From Flavobacterium sp. LC2016-23 (GTDB taxonomy: Bacteria; Bacteroidota; Bacteroidia; Flavobacteriales; Flavobacteriaceae): a stretch of 64,000 bases of DNA. This document shows positions 55,044-63,922 of the stretch, one piece after another. The translations under genes were made by a program, and so were the position numbers. Location: NCBI RefSeq assembly GCF_009674775.1, contig NZ_WKKE01000014.1, positions 1 to 64,000 on the forward strand, read 5' to 3'. The first letter of the stretch is position 1, and each line of letters starts with the position of its first letter. The notes below the pieces were generated by a model that worked only from the letters and a program-made list of their open reading frames with translations, searched no databases and was not told the DNA's origin.

Positions 55044-56654
55044 TTAATGAGGGTTATTTTCACTGAAAGTAAATTCCAAAATTATTTTGGTTCCATTTGA
55101 ATTGGTTATCAGGAACTTTCCATCGATGTCGGCAGAAAGTCCATGCATTAACTTTATTCCTAATGAAGGATTGTTATAAGGGTCAAAATCAGGTGGAAGT
55201 CCAATACCATTATCGCGAATTATTAATACATACTTGTTATTTTCTAAGGCTTTTAGTGAAATACTAATGACTCCGTTTTTATAATCCGGGAAAGCATACT
55301 TGATAGCATTTGTTACTGCTTCGTTAAGAATCAGCCCAATTGGAATTGAATGCGATAAAGGCAGATTAAAACTGTCAATTTGCAAAATAATCCGGATTGT
55401 ATTTCTGATTTCAAATGAATCTTTTAAATATTCAGTTAATTCGAAGATGTAAGATGGCATATCAATTATAGATAAACTCTCTGACTGATACAATTTTTGA
55501 TGAATTAAAGACATAGCCTGAATCCTGTTCTGACTGTTATTAATGGCCTGAAGTGCTTCTTCATTTTTTAAAAATTCTGTTTGACTTGCCAAAAGCCCAA
55601 CAACCATATGAAGGTTATTTTTTATTCTATGATGAATTTCTCTTAGCAGCCATTCTTTTTCAACGACCATCTTTTGCAGTGCATTATTTTTTTTATTGAT
55701 TTCATTCTGTTGCGTTTCGAGTACCTTGTTTGTTTTCTTTTTAAACATAAAACTTTTATAAAGTAATCCCAGAATTATAAGTAAAAGGAAAACAAAAGTG
55801 ATCATGGAATTACGTAAAAATACCTCGTTTTTAAGTTTGCTTTGCTGCAACAAGGTCTGATTTTTAAGTTTTATAATATCCATGCTTTTCTTTTCTGTTT
55901 CATAGATAATATTTAGTCTGGAGGAAATAGGATAAATATCATTTTCTTTAAGATTGGCTGCTTTATAGAAAAATATAGCTTTTTTTAGCGAATTTAGAGA
56001 GTTGTGAAAATCTGAGATCGAAAAATACAATTCGCTTATTTCTCTGTAGCAGTCACCACTTCTTTTTTTGTTTCCGGACTTTTCAAATAGAGATGCGGCT
56101 TTAAAAATTGGAACTAACCTCTCTTCTATTGGTGCATTGGTGCGCATTTTAGCAGACCAGACCATTACCCATGCTTCTCCCAAATCATCTGTTTGATTTG
56201 TTTTAGTTAACGCGTCTATTGCTTTTCTGGCGTTGACTTCTATCATGGGATTGTTATTTCTCAACTCTTGCACCATAGAAAGCTGCAGATAACATTTACC
56301 AGCATAAATATTAGAATGAATAGTCTGGCTTATCTGAAGGGCTTCGTCTGCATACTGAAATGCCTTTTCCAATGTTTTAGGATTATTATAAGAAGCTTCA
56401 TACCAGTCACTGACTTTCAGTAGAATTTTTATTTTATCGATATCTGCTTTTAATCCGCTTAACAATCTCTCCGCTTTTCTAACCTGTTGTTCAGTATAAG
56501 GAGGTTCCTTATTAAAATCCTTTTCCAAATCTAACAGACTTTTATCTGCTGTTACAACTTGGTTGGTGTTTTTAAAAAAAGTCAATGCGTTTGCTTCTCC
56601 AAATGTAGACCATACAAGGAGAAACAGAACTATTCTGTATTGATTAGAGCGCAT
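55044..56654 (-). CDS. Sensor histidine kinase, HisKA_2 type, with TPR-like periplasmic domain
   Basis: A 536-residue kinase. A signal segment (~5-24) precedes a TPR-like helical region (~40-270), one transmembrane helix (~288-306), a coiled coil (KKNNALQKMVVEKEWLLREI), the HisKA_2 box (HHRIKNNLHMVVGLLAS) and an HATPase domain (LNEAVTNAIKYAF and DNGIGLPPDFD). It is expected to phosphorylate the adjoining sigma-54 regulator. TPR sensors often bind peptides or protein partners; the signal is unknown. The 54-bp inverted repeat lies 60 bp upstream. Confidence 0.92.
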   Translation of the reverse strand: MRSNQYRIVLFLLVWSTFGEANALTFFKNTNQVVTADKSLLDLEKDFNKEPPYTEQQVRKAERLLSGLKADIDKIKILLKVSDWYEASYNNPKTLEKAFQYADEALQISQTIHSNIYAGKCYLQLSMVQELRNNNPMIEVNARKAIDALTKTNQTDDLGEAWVMVWSAKMRTNAPIEERLVPIFKAASLFEKSGNKKRSGDCYREISELYFSISDFHNSLNSLKKAIFFYKAANLKENDIYPISSRLNIIYETEKKSMDIIKLKNQTLLQQSKLKNEVFLRNSMITFVFLLLIILGLLYKSFMFKKKTNKVLETQQNEINKKNNALQKMVVEKEWLLREIHHRIKNNLHMVVGLLASQTEFLKNEEALQAINNSQNRIQAMSLIHQKLYQSESLSIIDMPSYIFELTEYLKDSFEIRNTIRIILQIDSFNLPLSHSIPIGLILNEAVTNAIKYAFPDYKNGVISISLKALENNKYVLIIRDNGIGLPPDFDPYNNPSLGIKLMHGLSADIDGKFLITNSNGTKIILEFTFSENNPH

Positions 56655-56713
56655 TTTCTTAGGGATTAAACTGGATCTACGAAGGTATTGATAATTATGT
56701 ATTTAAATTTAAA

Positions 56714-56767
56714 ATATTCGAAAATTGACTGCCGACGATATTTCGTTGGCAGTCAATTTTCGAATAT
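56714..56767. repeat. 54-bp inverted repeat with perfect 20-bp arms upstream of the kinase gene
   Basis: 56714-56733 is perfectly complementary to 56748-56767. The 14-bp centre extends the pairing with ACGA/TCGT around TATT, giving about 25 bp overall with one G-T pair. The exact centre (56733-56748, CGACGATATTTCGTTG) matches the operator-like site at 52947-52962. Neither strand shows an immediate T run, so it is not a plain terminator. The remaining 56768-57101 stretch shows no gene. Confidence 0.9.
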
Positions 56768-57101
56768 GATGTGCTTTTTATAATTATACTTAACATACTT
56801 ATTTTAAAACAATTACTATTGGATCTGCTAGCTTATTTGTGAACATCTGTCACCACTGACCTTAAAAAAACAGCTCTAGAGAATACGGAACGCATCATAC
56901 AAAAACGATTCTTCTTTTCCCGTATGGGTAATTATTTTAATGTATCATAATCCTCTAAAGCTTGGTATATAATCTTACTACAATCTGACAAATCAAGCAA
57001 AATAATTTTTTATTTTAGAAATTACACAGTAGTTAAATTAGCACAAATCAAATTACAAAATAATTGAATTAAAATTTAGATTGCATTCTACTGAAGCAAG
57101 T

Positions 57102-57122
57102 CGAACATTTATTCAATGTTCG
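57102..57122. promoter_or_regulatory. 8-bp perfect palindrome upstream of the metal-efflux operon
   Basis: CGAACATT (57102-57109) and AATGTTCG (57115-57122) are perfect inverted arms around TATTC, about 127-147 bp upstream of the first efflux-operon start. It is a plausible dimer site for a metal-responsive regulator, but no regulator gene lies beside it. Confidence 0.4.
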
Positions 57123-57236
57123 CCCGCAGTGCTCTTAAACACAAAAAGAGTTTTTAGGTAATACCATTTCGCAAATTAAAATTATTTACAATATTTCTAA
57201 ACAACCTCTTTAACAAATTCTTATACGATTTTTAGC

Positions 57237-57244
57237 TAAATTTG
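57237..57244 (+). promoter_or_regulatory. Promoter -7 box very close to the efflux-operon start codon
   Basis: TAAATTTG matches TAnnTTTG. The predicted transcription start (~57248) coincides with the GTG start at 57249, so the first mRNA would be nearly leaderless. An in-frame TAA at 57237 rules out any earlier start. Confidence 0.45.
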
Positions 57245-57248
57245 AATT

Positions 57249-57629
57249 GTGAAAAAGTATTTGTCCATATTATTTTTATCTGTTTATCTACTGTCTGTAA
57301 CGCAGTTGACTGAACTCATAAAACTGCCTGTTATGGTAGAACATTATGTGGAACATAAGCAACAAAACCCTGGCTTAACAATTCTTGAGTTTTTATGCAT
57401 TCATTATCAGGGACCGGATGTATACGATGCCGATTATGATAAGGATATGAAATTACCTTTTAAATCATACACAAACATCAGTTCTGTTGTATTTTATCCG
57501 TTAACACAAGAATATAAAACAATCCAAAAAGTTAATTATAAGTATAAAAAGCAAAATTTATATACTTATTCTTTTTCCTATTCTTCCATTTCTCTTTCCT
57601 CTATCTGGCAGCCGCCCAGAAACTGTTAA
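57249..57629 (+). CDS. Small exported protein of unknown function at the head of the efflux operon
   Basis: A 126-residue protein with a GTG start, signal peptide (~1-20), a His/Glu-bearing segment MVEHYVEHKQQNPGLTILEF, an FLCIHYQGPDVYDADYDKD segment rich in Asp and Tyr, and a Tyr/Ser-rich C-terminus ending in Cys. No known domain was recognised. Its place 95 bp before a heavy-metal RND pump and its clustered His, Asp and Cys residues suggest periplasmic metal handling, which is inference. Confidence 0.72.
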   Translation: MKKYLSILFLSVYLLSVTQLTELIKLPVMVEHYVEHKQQNPGLTILEFLCIHYQGPDVYDADYDKDMKLPFKSYTNISSVVFYPLTQEYKTIQKVNYKYKKQNLYTYSFSYSSISLSSIWQPPRNC

Positions 57630-57724
57630 TCGTTTTTTATTGGCTTAAAACTTTCACGTCTAACTAATGGCGCGTGTTTTTGCTATTCCTTATTTTTTAT
57701 AACGACGATTAACAACACAAAATT

Positions 57725-60700
57725 ATGCTTAATAAAATAATTGAGTTTTCCGTGAGGAATAAACTCATCGTAGGGCTTTTTATAATTGCCCTGATTAGTT
57801 ATGGCTCCTATGAGGCCACCCGCCTGCCCATTGATGCTGTTCCCGATATTACCAACAATCAGGTACAGATTATAACCATAGCGCCTTCATTTGGTGCCAC
57901 TGATATTGAACGACTGGTCACTTTTCCGATAGAACAGGCCAATAGCAATATCTCCGGAATGAAAGAGATTCGCAGCTTTTCCAGATTTGGATTGTCTCTG
58001 GTAACCATCGTTTTTGATGATGATGTTGATGTTTACTGGGCCAGACAGCAAGTTGCTGAACGCTTACAACAAGTACAAAATGAGATTCCACAAGGCATAG
58101 GTACTCCTACATTAGGACCTATATCTACAGGACTTGGTGAAATTTATCAATATGTGGTTAAACCCAAAAAAGGGTATGAACAAAAATTTAATGTAACCGA
58201 ATTGAGAACGATTCAGGACTGGATTGTAAGGCGACAACTACTAGGTGTTAAAGGGGTGGCTGAAGTGAGCAGTTTTGGTGGTAAACTCAAGCAATATGAA
58301 ATCAGCATTAGTCCTGATAAACTAAATGCTTACGGGATAACTATTAATGATGTCTTTGCAGCGGTTCAGAACAACAATCAAAATACAGGTGGTTCTTATA
58401 TAGAAAAAGGACCTACTGTACTTTATATCCGCAGTGAAGGTCTTATTGGAACTACCACGGATATAGAAAATATCGCCATTCCGAATAAAAACAGTAACAC
58501 TCCATTGTTTATAAGAGATGTTGCTCACGTAAAAACCGGTTTTGCCACACGTTACGGTGCTATGTGCTATAATGATGAAGGTGAAGTTTCAGGAGCGATA
58601 GTTATGATGCTTAAAGGAGCTAACAGTAGCGAGGTCATTAAAAATGTAAAAGAAAAAATTGCCCTAATACAAAAAACACTTCCTGAAGGCGTCGAAATTG
58701 AACCTTTTCTCGATCGGACAAAAATGGTCAATAATGCCATTGGTACAGTCGAAAAAAACTTACTCGAAGGAGCTTTAATCGTAGTGTTTGTTTTGGTAAT
58801 GTTTCTGGGTAATTTAAGGGCCGGTTTATTGGTGGCATCGGTAATTCCGTTAGCCATGCTGTTTGCTATTTGCATGATGAATCTCTTTGGCGTAAGCGGG
58901 AATTTAATGAGTCTTGGAGCGCTGGATTTTGGACTAATTGTAGACGGCGCAGTCATAATTGTAGAAGCCATTATGCATCAGCTCTCCGGTACTGCCAAAT
59001 TTAAGGAAAACGCCTCGCTTACTCCTGATCAAATGGATAAAACCGTTACCAGCTCGGCCAGCAAAATGATGAACAGTGCCGTATTTGGACAAATTATAAT
59101 ATTGATTGTTTACTTACCCATTTTTACTTTACAGGGTATCGAAGGCAAAATGTTTAAACCTATGGCACAAACAGTTGCTTTTGCTCTGCTGGGTGCTTTC
59201 ATTTTATCTCTGACCTATATTCCGATGATGAGTGCTTTTTTTCTAAGTAAAAAAACAAAACACAAAGAAAATCTATCAGACCGGGTAATGAAACGCCTTG
59301 AAAACAGCTATCAAAATACGCTAAAAAGGATCCTTCGTTTTCCTAAAGCCGTATTAGGTTCCGTCTTACTGCTTTTTGTATTGGCTGTTATAACACTTAC
59401 CTCTTTGGGAGGCGAATTTATACCCGCTCTTGAAGAAGGCGATTTTGCAGTAGACACGCGAGTGCTGACAGGCAGTAACTTAAATACAACTATAGAAAGT
59501 ACCCAGAAAGCGGCACATATACTCAAAAGCCAGTTTCCGGAAGTATTAAAAGTAGTGACTAAAATAGGCAGCGGCGAAGTTCCTACAGATCCAATGCCAA
59601 TGGAAGCCAGTGATATGATGGTGATTTTAAAAGATAAAAAAGAGTGGACATCGGCTAAAACTTTTAATGAATTATCGGCTAAGATGAGCAAAGCCTTAGA
59701 AGATGTTCCAGGAATTACGACAGGATTTCAATTCCCGGTACAAATGCGTTTTAACGAATTGATGACAGGAGCCCGACAAGATGTTGTGCTTAAAATATTT
59801 GGAGAAAACCTGGATACATTAGCGGTGACGGCAAACAAACTGGGCAAAATTATTAACAAGGTAGACGGAACTGCCAATTTATTCATAGAACCCGTTGCCG
59901 GTATGCCGCAAGTAATTATATCGTATAACCGACCTGCAATTGCCCAACATCATTTATCAATAGCCGATATTAATAAAGTCATAAATACTGCTTTTGCAGG
60001 ACAAAGCACGGGCTTAGTCTTTGAACAGGAAAAAAGGTTTGATCTGGTAGTGCGCCTGAACGCCAATGAAAGAAAAGATATTGAAGATATTCAAAATCTG
60101 CTCATCCCCTCATCAGACGGAAGTCAGATTCCTTTATCGCAACTTGCTGTTGTAGAAATTAAGAACGGTCCCAACCAAATACAGCGTGAGGACACTAAAC
60201 GCAGAATTGTTGTAGGCTTTAACGTAAAAGGCAGAGATGTACAAAGTATCGTAAATGAATTACAGGCCAAAGTAGACAAAGAACTAAAACTGCCTGCAGG
60301 CTATTATGTTACTTATGGCGGCGCATTCGAGAATTTAAATCAGGCCAAAGACCGCCTTATGATTGCCGTTCCTGTTTCGCTCGTACTGATTTTTATTTTA
60401 CTCTTTTTTGCGTTCAATTCGGTCAGACACGGGCTGCTTATTTATACTGCAATTCCGTTATCGGCAATTGGAGGTATATTCTTCCTGGCCTTGCGTGGCA
60501 TGCCTTTTAGCATTAGTGCCGGTGTCGGTTTTATTGCTTTGTTTGGAGTAGCCGTTTTAAACGGAATTGTATTAATAGCTGAATTTAACCGACTTAAAAA
60601 TAACGGAATGAAAAATCTCGTCCAAATTGTTCTAATAGGAACAAAATCAAGACTTCGTCCTGTATTAATGACTGCTTTTGTAGCTTCGCTGGGCTTTTTG

Positions 60701-62065
60701 CCAATGGCTTTAAGCAACGGTGCAGGTGCGGAGGTACAACGCCCTCTGGCAACGGTCGTAATAGGTGGTTTGTTAGTCGCTACCTTTCTAACTTTATTTG
60801 TATTACCCCTGCTCTATATCTTATTTGAAAAAGGTTTTAAAGTAAAAAGTTTAACGCAAAAAGCAGCATTTATATTGGTTTTCTTTTCTGTTTTTTCAGC
60901 TGTAAGTGCACAGGAAAAAATAAGCATTGAAACGGCATTAAAAATGGCAACAGAGAAAAACAATAGCATAAAAAACGAAAAGCTTAGAACAGCTTATGCA
61001 CAAGCGCTCATTAAATCAGGAGCTGATATTCCTAAAACAAACGTTTTTGCTGAAGCCGGACAAATAAACAGCGCGTATGATGATACCCGATTTGGTATTT
61101 CGCAGACTATTGCATTTCCTGCCATCTATAAAAAACAAAAGCAGCTGTTATCCGAACAATGGAAGACTTCGGCATTAAACACTTCATTAAAAGAGCAGGA
61201 AATTAAAAAGGCCGTAACACACGTTTTTTATACGTTCTTATATTATCAGGAGAAACAAAAGCTATTACAGCAAGCAGATACTCTTTTCAATGATTTTTAT
61301 GCGAAAGCAAATCTTCGATTGCAAAAAGGAGAAAGTAACATTCTGGAAAAAATCACCGCCGAAAACCAGCGGGCTGCCATTACTCTACAATTGATGCAGC
61401 TGCAACAAGAGATGCAGACCACATTATTGGAACTTCAGGTACTTTTGAACTCAGAAAACACCGTTATTCCATTTGATAAAAGCCTTAAATGCCCTATGAG
61501 ACCAATGAAAGATGCAATTGAGAATAATATCCTTTTAAAACTGTCGCAGCAGCAAAAAAATAATGCCGTAGCACAAACGCAATTAGAAAAGTCAAAATAC
61601 CTGCCGGATCTTACCATAGGCTACTTTAACAATAGTTTTAAAGGCATGGGACCTGATAATAATTATTATAACGGAAGTAATCGCTTTAGCTCGGTACAGG
61701 CCGGAGTGGGAATACCCATTTTTGCAGGAAGCCAGAGTGCTAAAATACAGGCATCTAAGGTGGGAGAAAGCATTGCCGAAAACGAATACGAAATGCAGTT
61801 AACCTTTTTACAGAACCGCTATAAACAATTGATGGCTGCTTATAAAAGCAATACCGAAATAACGCGATATTTTGAAGATTCAGGCTTAAAAAATGCCACG
61901 CTGATTAAAGAAACAGCGAATAAACAATTCAGTAACGGTGAAATTAATTTCTTAGATTTTGTAATGGTAATCAATCAGGCCATTAGCATACAAAGCAATT
62001 ATTTAGAAGCTGTAAGGGCTCTAAACGAAAGCAGTATCGAACTTAACTTTATCACTTCAAATTAA
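57725..62065 (+). CDS. Heavy-metal efflux RND pump (CusA/CzcA type) fused to a TolC domain
   Basis: A 1446-residue fusion. Residues ~1-1035 are an HME-RND pump: 12 transmembrane helices, two periplasmic loops and the proton-relay motif DFGLIVDGAVIIVEA in helix 4 (two Asp and a Glu as in CzcA). After helix 12 a further hydrophobic segment (~1045-1062, ending VSAQ, like an uncleaved signal peptide) leads to a C-terminal TolC domain (~1065-1446; IETALKMATEKNN, then coiled coils and GVGIPIFAGSQSAKIQASK). It would export Cu, Ag, Zn, Co or Cd; which one cannot be told. The adaptor gene follows by 7 bp. Confidence 0.95.
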   Translation: MLNKIIEFSVRNKLIVGLFIIALISYGSYEATRLPIDAVPDITNNQVQIITIAPSFGATDIERLVTFPIEQANSNISGMKEIRSFSRFGLSLVTIVFDDDVDVYWARQQVAERLQQVQNEIPQGIGTPTLGPISTGLGEIYQYVVKPKKGYEQKFNVTELRTIQDWIVRRQLLGVKGVAEVSSFGGKLKQYEISISPDKLNAYGITINDVFAAVQNNNQNTGGSYIEKGPTVLYIRSEGLIGTTTDIENIAIPNKNSNTPLFIRDVAHVKTGFATRYGAMCYNDEGEVSGAIVMMLKGANSSEVIKNVKEKIALIQKTLPEGVEIEPFLDRTKMVNNAIGTVEKNLLEGALIVVFVLVMFLGNLRAGLLVASVIPLAMLFAICMMNLFGVSGNLMSLGALDFGLIVDGAVIIVEAIMHQLSGTAKFKENASLTPDQMDKTVTSSASKMMNSAVFGQIIILIVYLPIFTLQGIEGKMFKPMAQTVAFALLGAFILSLTYIPMMSAFFLSKKTKHKENLSDRVMKRLENSYQNTLKRILRFPKAVLGSVLLLFVLAVITLTSLGGEFIPALEEGDFAVDTRVLTGSNLNTTIESTQKAAHILKSQFPEVLKVVTKIGSGEVPTDPMPMEASDMMVILKDKKEWTSAKTFNELSAKMSKALEDVPGITTGFQFPVQMRFNELMTGARQDVVLKIFGENLDTLAVTANKLGKIINKVDGTANLFIEPVAGMPQVIISYNRPAIAQHHLSIADINKVINTAFAGQSTGLVFEQEKRFDLVVRLNANERKDIEDIQNLLIPSSDGSQIPLSQLAVVEIKNGPNQIQREDTKRRIVVGFNVKGRDVQSIVNELQAKVDKELKLPAGYYVTYGGAFENLNQAKDRLMIAVPVSLVLIFILLFFAFNSVRHGLLIYTAIPLSAIGGIFFLALRGMPFSISAGVGFIALFGVAVLNGIVLIAEFNRLKNNGMKNLVQIVLIGTKSRLRPVLMTAFVASLGFLPMALSNGAGAEVQRPLATVVIGGLLVATFLTLFVLPLLYILFEKGFKVKSLTQKAAFILVFFSVFSAVSAQEKISIETALKMATEKNNSIKNEKLRTAYAQALIKSGADIPKTNVFAEAGQINSAYDDTRFGISQTIAFPAIYKKQKQLLSEQWKTSALNTSLKEQEIKKAVTHVFYTFLYYQEKQKLLQQADTLFNDFYAKANLRLQKGESNILEKITAENQRAAITLQLMQLQQEMQTTLLELQVLLNSENTVIPFDKSLKCPMRPMKDAIENNILLKLSQQQKNNAVAQTQLEKSKYLPDLTIGYFNNSFKGMGPDNNYYNGSNRFSSVQAGVGIPIFAGSQSAKIQASKVGESIAENEYEMQLTFLQNRYKQLMAAYKSNTEITRYFEDSGLKNATLIKETANKQFSNGEINFLDFVMVINQAISIQSNYLEAVRALNESSIELNFITSN

Positions 62066-62072
62066 CAATTAA

Positions 62073-63200
62073 ATGAAAAATATATCCTTGTTTATAAGTA
62101 TGCTTTTTATACTAAATGCATGCAAAAACACGACCCCGGAACAGGAAGCAACAAAAAAACCTGCAAACGAAAATAGTGTAGTACTTACTGATGCGCAATT
62201 CAAAAATGCAAATATTGCAACTGCCGAATTAACGGAGAAAAATATTGCTACCGTTATAAAACTGAATGGAAAAATAGATGTTCCGCCACAAAATTTAGTG
62301 TCTGTAAATGCTCCTCTTGGAGGATATTTGATAAACAGTAAACTCTTACCGGGAATGCTTGTAAAAAAAGGGGAAGTAATCGCTATCTTGCAAGACCAGG
62401 AATATGTTCAGTTACAGCAGGATTATCTGATGGCAAAATCCAAACTGCATTTTGCAGAGTTGGAATTCGAACGCCAAAAAGATCTTAATCAAACTAAAGC
62501 AAGCAGCGATAAAATAACGCAATTAGCAGAATCTGAAGCAAGCAGTCTTCGTATAGCAGTAAATGCTTTATCAGAAAAACTCAAACTGATTAATATCAAT
62601 CCGAATAATCTGTCAGCGAATAAAATTTCTAAAAGCATCCGCATTTTAAGTACAATAACAGGGTTTGTAAGCAAAGTCAACATTAATATAGGCAAATATA
62701 TCGCTCCGGGGGAAGTAATGTTTGAACTTATAGACCCCAGCGACATTCACCTAAACCTTAGTGTTTATGATACCAATATTGCACAGCTTGCTATAGGACA
62801 AAAGGTAATTGCGTACAGTAATGCAGCCCCCAATAAAAAGTACGAATGTAAAATTATCTTAATCAACAAAGACATCAACTCTAACGGTAATACAGAGGTA
62901 CATTGCCATTTTGTAAAATATGACAAATACCTTTTACCAGGTATGTACATGAATGCCGAAATAGAAACAACATCCGGCTTAGCCAATGCATTGCCTGAAT
63001 TAAGTATTGTGACCTTTGAGGGTAAAGACTATGTTTTTACAGAAACGGGAAAACAACAATATGAAATGAAAGAAGTTACTGTGGGAGCCAAAGAAAACGG
63101 TTATTTGGAGATTTTAAACCCTGAAAAATTTAAAAATTTAAAAATTGTTACCAATGGAGCTTACACCCTGTTGATGAAAATGAAAAATAAAGAAGAATAA
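62073..63200 (+). CDS. RND efflux periplasmic adaptor (CusB/CzcB type), lipoprotein
   Basis: A 375-residue lipoprotein (FILNAC). It has the adaptor layout: lipoyl half (VNAPLGGYLINSKLLPGMLVKKGE), coiled-coil hairpin (~110-175), second lipoyl half (GFVSKVNINIGKYIAPGE), beta-barrel (IHLNLSVYDTNIAQLAIGQK) and membrane-proximal domain. It links the RND pump to its outer-membrane duct; since the TolC part is fused to the pump here, it completes the tripartite system. It precedes the small membrane-protein gene by 28 bp. Confidence 0.93.
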   Translation: MKNISLFISMLFILNACKNTTPEQEATKKPANENSVVLTDAQFKNANIATAELTEKNIATVIKLNGKIDVPPQNLVSVNAPLGGYLINSKLLPGMLVKKGEVIAILQDQEYVQLQQDYLMAKSKLHFAELEFERQKDLNQTKASSDKITQLAESEASSLRIAVNALSEKLKLININPNNLSANKISKSIRILSTITGFVSKVNINIGKYIAPGEVMFELIDPSDIHLNLSVYDTNIAQLAIGQKVIAYSNAAPNKKYECKIILINKDINSNGNTEVHCHFVKYDKYLLPGMYMNAEIETTSGLANALPELSIVTFEGKDYVFTETGKQQYEMKEVTVGAKENGYLEILNPEKFKNLKIVTNGAYTLLMKMKNKEE

Positions 63201-63228
63201 AAAAATTAATCATTTAAAACAAAACACT

Positions 63229-63666
63229 ATGAACGGAGCACATTATCACTTAGTATTAAACCACTTACCTATTATTATACCTATTGTAGGTTTACTGGTT
63301 CTTATTAGCGGATTTATAGTAAAATCTGAAATTGTAAAAAGAACGGCTTATTGTATTTTTATACTGGGGGCCCTGGCAGCATTTGGAGCTATAGCAACAG
63401 GCGATGGCGCAGAGGACGTGGTAAAACATATAAATGGAATCTCTAAAGACTTAATCCATGAACATGAAGAAAAAGCAGAAGTATTTGCTTTATTATCTTA
63501 TGTGTTGGGCATAAGTTCTGTAGTTGCTTTATGGAGCAATTGGAAAAAGAAATCGTATGCTAATTATATTGCTTTAGCTATACTAGCGTATTGCTTTGTA
63601 GTGCTGTATTTTGCGCAGCAAACAGGGACAACAGGAGGTGAAATTACCCATGCTGAAATCAGGTAA
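63229..63666 (+). CDS. Four-helix membrane protein of the metal-efflux operon (DUF2231-like)
   Basis: A 145-residue membrane protein with four hydrophobic helices (~10-30, ~38-58, ~85-103, ~112-130). HYHLVLNHLPIIIPIVGLLV near the N-terminus, a GDGAEDVVKHI loop and the HEHEEKAE segment put several His and acidic residues near membrane faces. The NHLPI pattern resembles DUF2231. It may bind metal or haem, but no function is established. Last gene of the operon. Confidence 0.78.
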   Translation: MNGAHYHLVLNHLPIIIPIVGLLVLISGFIVKSEIVKRTAYCIFILGALAAFGAIATGDGAEDVVKHINGISKDLIHEHEEKAEVFALLSYVLGISSVVALWSNWKKKSYANYIALAILAYCFVVLYFAQQTGTTGGEITHAEIR

Positions 63667-63821
63667 ATTCAAATAAGACTTAAAATAAGCCTGCTTTTTT
63701 AGGAACACATCAATCCAGTGGCGGAGAAAAACTTACATAATCCTTTCTTTTCCGCGTCAACATCGTGACACAACAGGTTGAAAAATTAAAGAACGCAGAA
63801 TATATGCGGTTTCGAGCTTAT

Positions 63822-63843
63822 GATTCGAATCCTCCTTTACCCA
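63822..63843 (+). other. tRNA 3'-end fragment (possible attachment-site scar)
   Basis: GATTCGAATCCTCC followed by TTTACCCA reads like the T-loop, 3' T-stem, 3' acceptor strand and discriminator base of a tRNA. The matching 5' T-stem (GGAGG) and 5' acceptor strand (GGGTAAA) are missing upstream, so no tRNA can fold. Such 3' duplicates are what tRNA-targeting integrases leave behind. The rest of 63667-64000 shows no gene. Confidence 0.5.
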
Positions 63844-63887
63844 CAAAAAAATAAAAGAAGTAAAAGGCAACTTTTTTCAATCTTTTC

Positions 63888-63922
63888 AAAAACCTGCAAA
63901 TCCGGGGATTCGCAGGTTTTTT
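63888..63922 (+). terminator. Strong Rho-independent terminator downstream of the tRNA fragment
   Basis: AAAAACCTGC (63888-63897) pairs with GCAGGTTTTT (63912-63921), extended after one mismatch by AATCC/GGATT around a GG loop, and merges into a T run. It lies about 45 bp after the tRNA-like fragment, as an original tRNA terminator would. Confidence 0.9.

Noticed and set aside
57132..57155. Short hairpin followed by T5 on the plus strand
   Set aside because: It has only a 5-bp stem, and no plus-strand gene precedes it for over 13 kb.
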